A DNA stretch of 8,077 nt from JBHJHK01 sp050330975 (GCA_050330975.1 JBHJHK010000400.1:1-8077), one strand, 5' to 3'. Positions 1-7,300 are shown, numbered from the stretch's first letter. Notes: a model not told the origin generated them from the letters alone. Made by a program: numbers and translations.

Positions 1-122
1 AGCTGGCCGCGGCGCCCCAAGTGGAGGCGAAACTCGCTAAAGGCCAAATGGGACCGCAGGCGATTGTTGAGGGAGCAACCAAACCAGGTCATCAGAAAAA
101 ATAAAAAGGCCGGAGGGGTCGT
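1..122 (-). repeat. Inverted partial copy of dctQ (pairs with 581-702)
   Basis: Read on the minus strand, this stretch matches bases 581-702 inside dctQ, with base i pairing with base 703-i and no gaps. By hand count, bases 1-63 are identical, base 64 differs, 65-92 are identical, and mismatches then cluster at 93, 95, 96, 108, 110, 114 and 115. Similarity fades out by about 137. The copy keeps the dctQ reading frame (residues about 95-135, the second core membrane helix and the loop after it), and all codon changes seen alter the amino acid (for example I114 to N). It has no start, no first core helix and no end within the window. It may be the edge of a second dctQ-like gene reading leftward, a recombination scar, or an assembly or amplification chimera. 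The sequence alone cannot decide. Confidence 0.85.
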
Positions 123-287
123 GCACACGGGGCCCGGGGGATATGCTCCCGTAAAACGGCGCGCCCGGGCGGTGGGGGCCCACCACCTGAGGATGAGGTC
201 CACGGGCGTGGGGCGCCCGGGCGCCCCCTGGGGCCAGGGCCCGTGGTAAACCGCGAGCCGGACCCCATTGGCTCGAGAAAGATCAAC
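123..287. other. GC-rich palindromic non-coding block before dctQ
   Basis: No gene is supported here; the short open frames on both strands look like chance products of GC-rich sequence. The block holds a perfect 18-base palindrome at 210-227 (core GGGCGCCCGGGCGCCC), nested between arms CCACGGGC at 200-207 and GCCCGTGG at 239-246. A near-palindrome lies at 171-184, and further CCCGGG-centred runs occur at about 132-140 and 161-170. A dctP gene would often precede dctQ, but no dctP C-terminus is recognisable. I see no convincing -35/-10 pair. The composition is unlike the genes that follow, so the block may be a structured regulatory region or poor-quality or chimeric sequence linked to the inverted copy at 1-122. 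Confidence 0.5.
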
Positions 288-298
288 AGGAACTGTCC

Positions 299-967
299 AT
301 GGAATCCCTATTCACCGAGGCCCATGGGGTTGTCGCGGCGTTTTGGACCAACGACGCCTGGGAGATCCGCGAGGCCCTCGCCACATCGGGGGCGTGGCCC
401 GCGGGTCTTGGGGCGATGCTCGTCGCCGCTGGGCTTTTGTTGGTGGTCTATCGCCTCATACCCTTCGTCGACCAACACCTAGAACGCACGGTGATGGTGT
501 GGTCCTATCTCATCATTGCCGGGGTCATCTTCGTCGAGGTGTTTCGACGCTTTGTCCTCAGCCAGCAGGTCCCGTGGTCGACGACCCTACCGCCGTTTTT
601 ATTTTTGATCATGACCTGGTTTGGTTGCTCCCTCAACATTCGCCTGCGGTCCCATTTGGCCTTTAGCGAGTTTCGCCTCCACTTGGGGCGCCGCGGCCAG
701 CTGGCTTGTCTGATCCTCGACGCCGTCCTCTGGCTGGGATTTTGCTGGGTGGTGGTGGTGACCTCGGCGCGGGTGACGGCCAATTCAGCCGCCAATTTTC
801 AAATTCTCCTGGGCACCAACGACGTGTTGCAATGGTGGTTTCTCATCAGTGTGCCCATTGCCTTCACCTTGATGGCCACCCGGGTTGTGGAAAACCTCAT
901 CGATGACATCAATAATTACCGCAGCGGCCGTCCCCTCATCAAGCTGGCCACTATCGGCGCCGACTAG
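299..967 (+). CDS. dctQ: TRAP transporter small permease subunit (DctQ family)
   Basis: This is the small inner-membrane subunit of a tripartite ATP-independent periplasmic transporter, which pairs with the large subunit DctM and a periplasmic binding protein to import organic acids using an ion gradient. The 222-residue product has the usual four core helices at about 65-83, 97-113, 137-157 and 178-196, with the family-like pattern RRFVLSQQVPWS at the end of the first core helix and a charged loop RLRSHLAFSEFR after the second. It is longer than the common 160-180 residues because of an N-terminal extension with one extra hydrophobic stretch at about 37-53. The start is supported by AGGAA at 288-292, six bases before the ATG. 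dctM follows after 54 bases. The substrate cannot be read from the sequence. Residues about 95-135 are also present as an inverted copy at bases 1-122. Confidence 0.88.
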   Translation: MESLFTEAHGVVAAFWTNDAWEIREALATSGAWPAGLGAMLVAAGLLLVVYRLIPFVDQHLERTVMVWSYLIIAGVIFVEVFRRFVLSQQVPWSTTLPPFLFLIMTWFGCSLNIRLRSHLAFSEFRLHLGRRGQLACLILDAVLWLGFCWVVVVTSARVTANSAANFQILLGTNDVLQWWFLISVPIAFTLMATRVVENLIDDINNYRSGRPLIKLATIGAD

Positions 968-1020
968 GGGACTAACGACTAGGGGACTAACGACTAGGGA
1001 AATATCGACTAGGGGAATAC
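961..1020. repeat. Four 15-base tandem repeats across dctQ stop and dctM RBS
   Basis: Units start at 961, 976, 991 and 1006. The first two are identical (CGACTAGGGGACTAA); the third and fourth share the CGACTAGGG start and differ in the tail. The period is a multiple of three, so each unit repeats the last Asp codon and the TAG stop in the dctQ frame (TAG at 965, 980, 995 and 1010). Each also repeats an AGGG(G)A run that resembles a Shine-Dalgarno site. The last run, AGGGG at 1011-1015, lies six bases before the dctM ATG and is the likely working site. The array looks like local slippage duplication of a stop-plus-RBS module. Confidence 0.92.
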
Positions 1021-1021
1021 C

Positions 1022-2383
1022 ATGAGCGACGGCACTTGGATTGTCCTCATTTCCATCGGTGTCACCGTGCTGTTTATGCTCGGGGTGCCGGTGTTTCTCG
1101 TCATCGCCTACTGGGTTTTGGGCTGTAGCTTGGTCATCGGCATGACCTTGGATAACATCGGCGCCGCCTTGTCGGACGTGTTCACCGATGGTTTTGCCTT
1201 GCTCGCCATGCCGCTGTTTATATTGACTGGCGATTTGATCAATCGCTCGGGTATAGCCCGACGCTTGTCGGACTTTGCCTACTCGCTCCTCGGCTGGTTG
1301 CGAGGTGGCCTCGCCATGGCGTCCCTGGGGGCCTGTGGGCTGTTTGCTGCGATTTCGGGGTCCAACTCGGCGACGACGGCCACCATTGGCGCCATGCTCC
1401 ACCCCGAGATGAAGCAGGGGGGCTACGACGAGCGCTTTTCGGCGGCGACAGCCGCCGCCGGCGGTACGGTGGGTATTATTATACCCCCCTCGATCATTTT
1501 TATCGTCTACGGTTTTTTGTTGAACCTACCGATTTCCGATCTATTTGTCGCCGGCCTCATTCCTGGGGCGTTGATGGTCATTGCCATGCAATTGGCCTGT
1601 TGGGTAATGTGTCGGATCAACGGCTGGGGCCACCTGATACCATTGGAGCTGGGAAGGGTGCTCAAGACCGCCCTGGGGGCTTGGCTGGGGTTTTTTGCCA
1701 TTGGCCTGGTGCTGTGGGGCATCTACACCGGCAAATTTTCCCCCACTGAGGCCGCCGGCGTCACGGTAGGTTTTTGCCTCATCGTCGGTCTGGCCTCCTT
1801 GCCCCTGTATCATTGGTTGGGTAGCGCTAACCCATCACGTCCTGTGACGGAAAAGAGCTACCGGGAGATGATGGTGGTGGAGGGGTTTAGGATCACCGAA
1901 GTACCGTCCATTACCCTGCGCTCGGCACAGATTACCGGAATTCTCGCCCCGTTAATCGCCATTTCGGTAGTGATGCAGCAGATTCTCTCGTTGCTCGGCG
2001 CCCAGGAAGTGGTCGGGGATTTTGTGCGCAGCATGGGGGGCTACCACGCCGTGTTGTTGACGGCCATGGCCATCGTCTTTATTTCGGGTATGATCCTGGA
2101 AAGCCTCCCCGTCACCATTATCCTTGCCCCCATCCTCGCTCCCATCGCCCACTCCGTCGGGGTTGAGCCCCTACATTTTGCGGTGATTTTTCTGGTGGGC
2201 GCTTCCATTGGGTTTATCACCCCACCCTACGGTCTCAATCTCTATGTGGCCAGCGGTGTGACGGGGGTTCCTTACTTTCGGTTACTCAAACCTGTCAGCG
2301 TTTATTTGTTCGCCCTCATTGTGGTTTGGTTTGTCGTGGCCCTGACGCCCCAGTTGTCCACGGTGCTATTGCCCAATCGATGA
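1022..2383 (+). CDS. dctM: TRAP transporter large permease subunit (DctM family)
   Basis: This is the large membrane subunit of the TRAP transporter, the part that forms the transport pathway and couples ion flow to solute uptake. The 453-residue product is almost wholly hydrophobic and has the family hallmarks in order: LLAMPLFILTGDLI at 60-73, FAAISGSNSATTATIG at 108-123, GGTVGIIIPPSI at 147-158, and late in the chain SGMILESLPVTIILAPIL followed by IGFITPPYGLNLYVASG. The paired IIPP and ITPP motifs belong to the two inverted structural halves known in this family. A longer hydrophilic loop sits at about 270-300, between the halves, and makes it slightly longer than the usual 425-435 residues. 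The ATG at 1022 has AGGGG six bases upstream within the tandem repeat array. With dctQ it forms one transcription unit; the binding protein DctP is not in the window. Confidence 0.95.
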   Translation: MSDGTWIVLISIGVTVLFMLGVPVFLVIAYWVLGCSLVIGMTLDNIGAALSDVFTDGFALLAMPLFILTGDLINRSGIARRLSDFAYSLLGWLRGGLAMASLGACGLFAAISGSNSATTATIGAMLHPEMKQGGYDERFSAATAAAGGTVGIIIPPSIIFIVYGFLLNLPISDLFVAGLIPGALMVIAMQLACWVMCRINGWGHLIPLELGRVLKTALGAWLGFFAIGLVLWGIYTGKFSPTEAAGVTVGFCLIVGLASLPLYHWLGSANPSRPVTEKSYREMMVVEGFRITEVPSITLRSAQITGILAPLIAISVVMQQILSLLGAQEVVGDFVRSMGGYHAVLLTAMAIVFISGMILESLPVTIILAPILAPIAHSVGVEPLHFAVIFLVGASIGFITPPYGLNLYVASGVTGVPYFRLLKPVSVYLFALIVVWFVVALTPQLSTVLLPNR

Positions 2384-2422
2384 TGGGCCTCAACGATCGC
2401 CACGAGTGACTAGAGCGCATCC

Positions 2423-3202
2423 ATGGACGGCGAAAGTGACAATGGGGCGATCAAATCCATTCCCACCAACTTGCGCATGCTGCTCATCCTCGAAGAAGTA
2501 GCGAGGATGGGCACCCCCGTGACCCCAACCGAAGTCAATGAAATTCTGGGTCTCCCCAAACCCACCATCCATCGCCTGTTCGCCACCCTGGAGAACGAAG
2601 GTTTTTTGATGCGGGAGATCGATGGGAAATCCTACACGCCGGGGCGGCGATTTCGCAAAATGTCCGCCAACGCCCTGTCCTCCCTGCGGATTCGCACCGC
2701 CCGCCTCGCCATTTTAAAGGCCCTCGCCGAGGAGATCGGCGAGACCTGCAACATAGCCGTGCCCGATCGCGGGGCGATGATCTACCTGGACCGCGTGGAA
2801 ACCCAGTGGCCGCTGCGCATCCAACTGCCCATTGGCACCCGGGTTCCCCTCCACTGTACCGCCAGTGGCAAGTTGTACCTTTCAACCCTCAGCCCCAGTC
2901 ACCTGGAGCACTACTTGCGGGATGCCAAACTCAAGGCCCACTCCCGCGCCACCCTCACCGATCCCCCGGGTCTCATGGCAGAAGTCCAACGGATTCAAAC
3001 CCAGGGCTTCGCCGAAGATGCCGAAGAATTTATGGAGGGGATGATCGCCATCGCCGTACCCATCGTCGACGACCGGGGCCGACTGTTGTCGACGGTCTCC
3101 TTCCACGCCCCAACCCTTCGCCTGTCCCTCGCCGCCGCCAAGGCTCACCTGCCGCGCCTGCGAGATGCAGCGGCTGAACTCTCGCGCCTGGTCTTGGGAT
3201 AA
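2423..3202 (+). CDS. IclR-family transcriptional regulator
   Basis: The product is a 259-residue DNA-binding regulator with the normal IclR length and layout. An N-terminal winged helix-turn-helix covers about residues 14-78 (NLRMLLILEEVARMG, then TPTEVNEILGLPKPTIHRLF as the recognition region). The C-terminal effector domain covers about 88-258, with GETCNIAVPDRGAMIYLDRVE, the strongly conserved RVPLHCTASGKLYL at 140-153, and GFAEDAEEFMEGMIAIAVPI near the end. Family members bind small aromatic or organic acids and repress or activate nearby catabolic and transport genes. It starts 39 bases after dctM on the same strand, so it may be co-transcribed with the transporter it probably controls. 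Only a weak TAGAG run (2411-2415) precedes the ATG at 2423, which fits low expression; the HTH would tolerate few shorter starts. The ligand is unknown. Confidence 0.93.
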   Translation: MDGESDNGAIKSIPTNLRMLLILEEVARMGTPVTPTEVNEILGLPKPTIHRLFATLENEGFLMREIDGKSYTPGRRFRKMSANALSSLRIRTARLAILKALAEEIGETCNIAVPDRGAMIYLDRVETQWPLRIQLPIGTRVPLHCTASGKLYLSTLSPSHLEHYLRDAKLKAHSRATLTDPPGLMAEVQRIQTQGFAEDAEEFMEGMIAIAVPIVDDRGRLLSTVSFHAPTLRLSLAAAKAHLPRLRDAAAELSRLVLG

Positions 3203-3239
3203 CTCCAGGGGAATGGAAACTGGCATTTGCCGGGGGATA

Positions 3240-3264
3240 AGCCCATCATTGACCATGATGGGCT
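3240..3264. promoter_or_regulatory. Perfect 25-base inverted repeat upstream of hydratase
   Basis: The arms AGCCCATCAT (3240-3249) and ATGATGGGCT (3255-3264) are perfectly complementary around the five-base centre TGACC. The repeat lies 38 bases after the IclR stop and 96 bases before the hydratase start. No T run follows on either strand, so a plain intrinsic terminator is unlikely. It could be an operator for a dimeric regulator such as the adjacent IclR protein, or an RNA hairpin that protects or separates the transcripts. Confidence 0.55.
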
Positions 3265-3359
3265 GTAGGTGGTGGGCGACATGGCGCGTCCACCCGTCGA
3301 CTCCACAGCTCCCAGACGATCTCTATAGCGGCTGTTGCCGGTGATTCGGAGAGTCCTCG

Positions 3360-4172
3360 ATGTCCACCTTTGCCATCACTACCCTGGCCGATGAGATGCA
3401 GATCGCCCAAAAGCAGGTGCGGCAAATCACCCCCTTCACCGATCGCTACGGCGATTTTGCCAATGGCGACGCCTATCGCCTGGCGGGGCTGATCCACCAG
3501 CGCCGGGTCCGGGACGGAGCCAAACCCGTGGGGCGCAAGATCGGTTTTACCAACGCCTCCCTTTGGCCGGTGTACGGGGTTTATGCCCCCATCTGGGGTT
3601 ACGTCTATGACACCACCGTGGAACACCTGGTGGGAGGGGAGGGACGCTGTCGCGTCGCTGACTTTGCCGAGCCGCGCATCGAGCCCGAGATCGTTCTGCA
3701 CTTTACATCCTCCCCCGCTGACGCCACTCCCGAGGCGATCTTGGCGGCCGTCGACTGGATCGCCCACGGCATTGAGATCGTCCAGACCCATTTTCCCAGC
3801 TGGCGTTTTAAGGCGGCGGATAGCATTGCCTCCAACGCCCTCCACGGCCGGCTGTTGGTGGGACCCCCAAAGCCCGTGGTGGGTCTGGGTTCCCGGGTGA
3901 TGAAGGATTTGGAGCGGGTCACCTTGATGTTGGCCTGCGATGGCAAAGTGCGGGATGAGGGGCAGGGGGCCAACGTCTTGGGCAGCCCGTTAAAGGCCGT
4001 GGCCCACCTGCTGGATACCCTGGCCAACCAGCCCGATGCCCTGCCTCTCCAGGGGGGAGAACTGGTGACCACCGGGAGTTTGACCCAGGCGTTGCCCATC
4101 CACCCCGGTGAGCACTGGACCACGACTTTGATGGGGATGGGGCTGTCGGGGCTCAGCTTGATCTGCGAGTAA
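3360..4172 (+). CDS. 2-oxopent-4-enoate hydratase-like protein (MhpD/FAH superfamily)
   Basis: The 270-residue product belongs to the hydratase/decarboxylase branch of the fumarylacetoacetase superfamily. Characterised members are cytoplasmic, need a divalent metal, and add water to 2-hydroxypenta-2,4-dienoate or decarboxylate 2-oxohex-3-enedioate in aromatic meta-cleavage pathways. The metal site is intact: RIEPEIVLHF gives E108 and E110, and GIEIVQTHF gives E139. K60 in GRKIGFT and D154 in AADSIASNA match other conserved active-site positions, and LVTTGSLTQALPIHPGE near the end is the usual late motif. Length is normal for the family. GGAGAG at 3348-3353 lies six bases before the ATG. The 157-base gap after the IclR gene holds an inverted repeat, so it may have its own control. 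No ring-cleavage dioxygenase, aldolase or dehydrogenase partner is in the window, so the exact substrate (pentadienoate, hexenedioate or a sugar-acid-derived oxo acid) is open. Confidence 0.87.
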   Translation: MSTFAITTLADEMQIAQKQVRQITPFTDRYGDFANGDAYRLAGLIHQRRVRDGAKPVGRKIGFTNASLWPVYGVYAPIWGYVYDTTVEHLVGGEGRCRVADFAEPRIEPEIVLHFTSSPADATPEAILAAVDWIAHGIEIVQTHFPSWRFKAADSIASNALHGRLLVGPPKPVVGLGSRVMKDLERVTLMLACDGKVRDEGQGANVLGSPLKAVAHLLDTLANQPDALPLQGGELVTTGSLTQALPIHPGEHWTTTLMGMGLSGLSLICE

Positions 4173-4175
4173 ACA

Positions 4176-4193
4176 GCCCCGGGAGGGCGGGGC
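4176..4193 (+). terminator. Possible weak terminator after the hydratase gene
   Basis: GCCCCG (4176-4181) and CGGGGC (4188-4193) form a six-base stem with a six-base loop just after the hydratase stop. The nearest T run (TTTT at 4204-4207) is ten bases downstream, so this is a poor intrinsic terminator and may work only with Rho or as a stabilising hairpin. The 14-base string AGCCCCGGGAGGGC at 4175-4188 recurs exactly at 4251-4264. Confidence 0.3.
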
Positions 4194-4243
4194 CGTTGCT
4201 GGCTTTTGCCGCTGCCACGGGGCGGTGAGGCCGTGCGATGGGG

Positions 4244-4279
4244 AATAAAAAGCCCCGGGAGGGCCGCACCCCCGGGGCT
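4244..4279 (-). terminator. Intrinsic terminator of the large minus-strand gene
   Basis: Read on the minus strand, the nine-base perfect stem AGCCCCGGG/CCCGGGGCT (4271-4279 with 4251-4259) encloses an 11-base loop and runs straight into TTTTTATT (complement of 4244-4251). This is a classic intrinsic terminator, 58 bases beyond the stop codon of the PKD/malectin gene. On the plus strand there is no T run after it, so it should act in one direction only. Confidence 0.85.
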
Positions 4280-4292
4280 AGTGTTGGTTGAT

Positions 4293-4322
4293 CCCCTTGG
4301 GATGCCATCGCCTCCCAAGGGG
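4293..4322. other. Second perfect hairpin in the convergent intergenic region
   Basis: CCCCTTGGGA (4293-4302) pairs perfectly with TCCCAAGGGG (4313-4322) around a ten-base loop. It lies between the stop of the large minus-strand gene and its terminator. Neither side has a T run, so it is more likely a 3'-UTR stabilising hairpin or protein site than a terminator. Confidence 0.6.
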
Positions 4323-4336
4323 GGTCACCACGTCTC

Positions 4337-7300
4337 TCAGCGCAGCGGCGAGAGGGGTTCGGTCTTAATCTGACCAAGGGAAGTAAAACTCTGGATACCG
4401 GGACGGTTTTGGAGGAACTCCACCACCACCCGATCCACCTGATGACCCCTGGAGCGAGACTTGAGGTGCATCTCGTAGACCTGGCCCCCTTGGACGGCCA
4501 TCACAATGGGCTGGGGGTTGTTGTCGACATTGCGGTTGGCGGCTCGCCACTGTGTCTCTTTGCCCCCACTTTGGTACGACTTGTACATCCCGCCCTTTTG
4601 GTCGAGGGGCACTTCCTGGTCGAGGGCTCGGATGAAATTCCCACCGGGGCTTTTTAAGCCCACCCAGGTGTCGTTCTCCTCGGTGGGGTCGTTGCCCTGG
4701 TAGCTGCCCAACAGGTTGAGACGGACAAAGCCGTCTTGCTGCACTTCAAAGGCGTAGACCAGCGCCGGGCTGTTGGGAGGATTGCCAAGGCTGTTTTGGG
4801 TGGCCTCGAGGTAGCCGTTGCCGCTGGGGGCTTCGTGACCCGAGATCAAATCGGCGCCAGTCTTCACCAGCCAGTTGGTCTGCTCGTCGACGTTGAGGGC
4901 CTCTTCGGCCTCAAAGGCGAAGTTGCCGTTGGCGTTGGCGGCGTAGACGCCATCGCCCACGGTTTGAGGATCGTCTAGGTAGACAAACACCACGATCTCC
5001 TCCACCACCACGCTGCCATCGGTGACATCGTAGGCAAACACATCAAAGCCAAAGCCACTGCCGGGGGGCGGGGTGTAGCGCACTTGGTTGTCCTCGATGG
5101 CCACCTGGCCTTGGAGGCTGCCTTCGCGGTCGCTCAACGCCACTAGGGTCAAGGGGTCGCCGTCGGGGTCGCTGTCGTTGGCCAACACGTCGAGGAGCAC
5201 TGACTCTCCCCAGATGACGTCGAAGCTATCCCCGAGGATAAGAGGTGGTTGGTTGACCACCTGTTCCTCGACAAAGGTAAAACTCAAGGTGGCATCCCTC
5301 AGCACTTCCCCCGAGGCATTGCCGCCGGCGAACTCCACGACCTGCAGGGTGTAGGTGCCCGGCAGGGCAGTCCTACCAGTGAAGCTGGCACCGCCCCCCT
5401 GATCGCCAAACAGGGTGTAGGGGGAGATATTTTCCACCTGGCTGTGGTCGATGGGCCCTTTGAGGAGATAGTCCACGCTGTCGGTGCCAGTCTGGGGATC
5501 TAGCAGTGACAAGCTGAACTGCTCCAGCCCGGCACTGACGAGATCGACCGTCGCCCCGTCGCTCACCACGGCGACGGTGGAACCATTGGTGGCTTCGATG
5601 AGGGCCAATTCCACCGTCGGCTCGACGGGCTCGGGGGGCTCGACGGGCTCGCCGGTACGGCCTACCACGGCGCTGAGCTTGGCGTTGTTGACGGCGGTGG
5701 TGAAGTCGATGTTCAAGGTGCCATCGACCACCTCCACCAGTACGGTGACGTCATAGGTGGCGAACTTGCCCACCTCGGCGTGCAGATCCAGATCCGTCAC
5801 GGCGCTCTCGCCCTCCACCGTGGCGCTGAACACCCGCTTGCCCGAGGCATTCCAGTAAATCTCGGCCAACAGGAGCTCCACTTGGTAGTTACCCGGGGGA
5901 ACGTCAAAGGCATAGCCAAAGGTCTTGCCGTAGCGCTCGCTCCGGTAGAGAACATCGTCGCTGGTACCAGCGATGGCTTGACTGCCGGAGGTATTGTAGG
6001 TTTTGCTGCTGCCCACGCTGCCCTGGTCGGCGCTGTAGACCGTGCCGTCGGCGGCGGTGAAGGCCGGTCCACCGCTGTTGACGGCCACGACCACGTCCCC
6101 CTCGCTGCCGCCTGCGGGGGCGTCGACGATCACGTCTACCGCGGCGCTGGCGGTGGCGCCGTCGTCGTCGGTGACGGTGAGGGTGGCGGTGTAGTTGCCG
6201 GGGGTGGTGTAGACGTGGTTAGTGGTCGCCCCGGTGCCACTGCTGCCGTCGCCAAAGCTCCAGGCATAGGCGGCGATGGTGCCGTCGCTGTCTTCGGAGG
6301 CACTGGCGTCAAAGGCCACGGTTAAGGGCGCCGTGCCCTGGGTGGGGGTGGGTGAGACGTTCGCCATGGGACCTTGGTTGGCGGGCTCGGCCACGTCGAT
6401 GGCGACCGCGGCGCTGGCGGTGGCGCCGTCGTCGTCGGTGACGGTGAGGGTGGCGGGGTAGTTGCCGGGGGTGGTGTAGACGTGGCTGGTGGTCGCCCCG
6501 CTGGCACGGTTGCCATCGCCAAAGGCCCAGGCGTAGTTGACGATGGTGCCATCGCTATCCTCCGAGGCGCTGGCGTTGAAATTCAGCGTCAACGGCGCCG
6601 TGCCCTGGGTGGGGTTGGCCGCAATACTCGCCACGGGATCTTGGTTGGGCACCTCGACGCTGTCGTCAAAGGCAAAGCGAAGGGTGATGTCGTCCAAGAG
6701 GGTGCCCGAGGCATTGCTTCCGCCAAACACCTCGGCCCGCAACTGATAACTCCCCACCACTGCGGGTTGCTCGTCGTAGTCGGCGCCGTTGTTGCCGATG
6801 GCGGCGTAGGGAATCACATTCTCCACCTGGACCTTGCTGCCGGCGCCGCTCAGGGTAAAGCGCACACTCCCCGTGTTGCTCGGGGTGTTGATGAGCACCA
6901 CGTTGAAGTTGGCCAGGGGATAGGCGTTGAGGTCGATGGTCTCGCCGTCGCCCAAGGGTTTGACCACCTGGTCGGTATCGGCGTCGACCAGCTCAAAGCC
7001 CAAGTCGGAGCTGCCGGCCTCGGCGACGCTGACCGACACGGTGTCGACGGTGTCGAGCTCACCATCGGAGGCGAACAGCTCGAACTCATAGCTGCCGGCC
7101 TGGCTGAAACTCACCTCGGTGACGGGGCTCATGGGGCTGACGAGGGTCGCCCCACTGGGGCCGGCGATTTGGGTCCAGACGATATCCAAAACGCCATCGG
7201 GCTTGCCGTCGTCGTTGACGCTGCCGTTCAAGGTCGTCGTGGTATTGGGCAAGGTGAGACTGCGGTTGGGACCGGCGTTGACGTTGGGGGCTTGGTTGGG

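Noticed and set aside
64..286. Short open frames on both strands before dctQ
   Set aside because: They translate GC-palindrome sequence into Gly/Pro/Arg-rich peptides with no start signal; the plus-strand one also crosses the antisense of a dctQ copy.
123..580. Site-specific invertible DNA switch
   Set aside because: Inverted arms exist, but there is no recombinase gene in the window, and flipping would join dctQ to a GC-rich stretch that does not encode a membrane helix. It is kept only as a minor alternative.
1..702. Diversity-generating retroelement with template and variable repeats
   Set aside because: The repeats are inverted, the mismatches involve several base types rather than one adenine-type pattern, and no reverse transcriptase or accessory gene is present.
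961..1020. CRISPR or iteron array
   Set aside because: The repeats are 15 bases, directly abutting with no spacers, and the position is explained by duplication of the stop and ribosome-binding site.
785..1402. Open frame of 205 codons on the minus strand across dctQ and dctM
   Set aside because: It is antisense to two well-supported membrane protein genes, the translation is hydrophilic and low in complexity, and it crosses the 15-base repeats that produce its internal repeat. No ribosome-binding site or family pattern is seen.
3605..4318. Open frame of 237 codons on the minus strand opposite the hydratase gene
   Set aside because: It is antisense to a gene with intact catalytic motifs, is rich in Pro, Ser and Arg, and spans the terminator hairpins.
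5780..6325. Open frame of 181 codons on the plus strand inside the large minus-strand gene
   Set aside because: The Gly/Val/Ala-rich translation follows from the repetitive GC-rich PKD and malectin coding sequence read on the other strand; no domain is recognisable.
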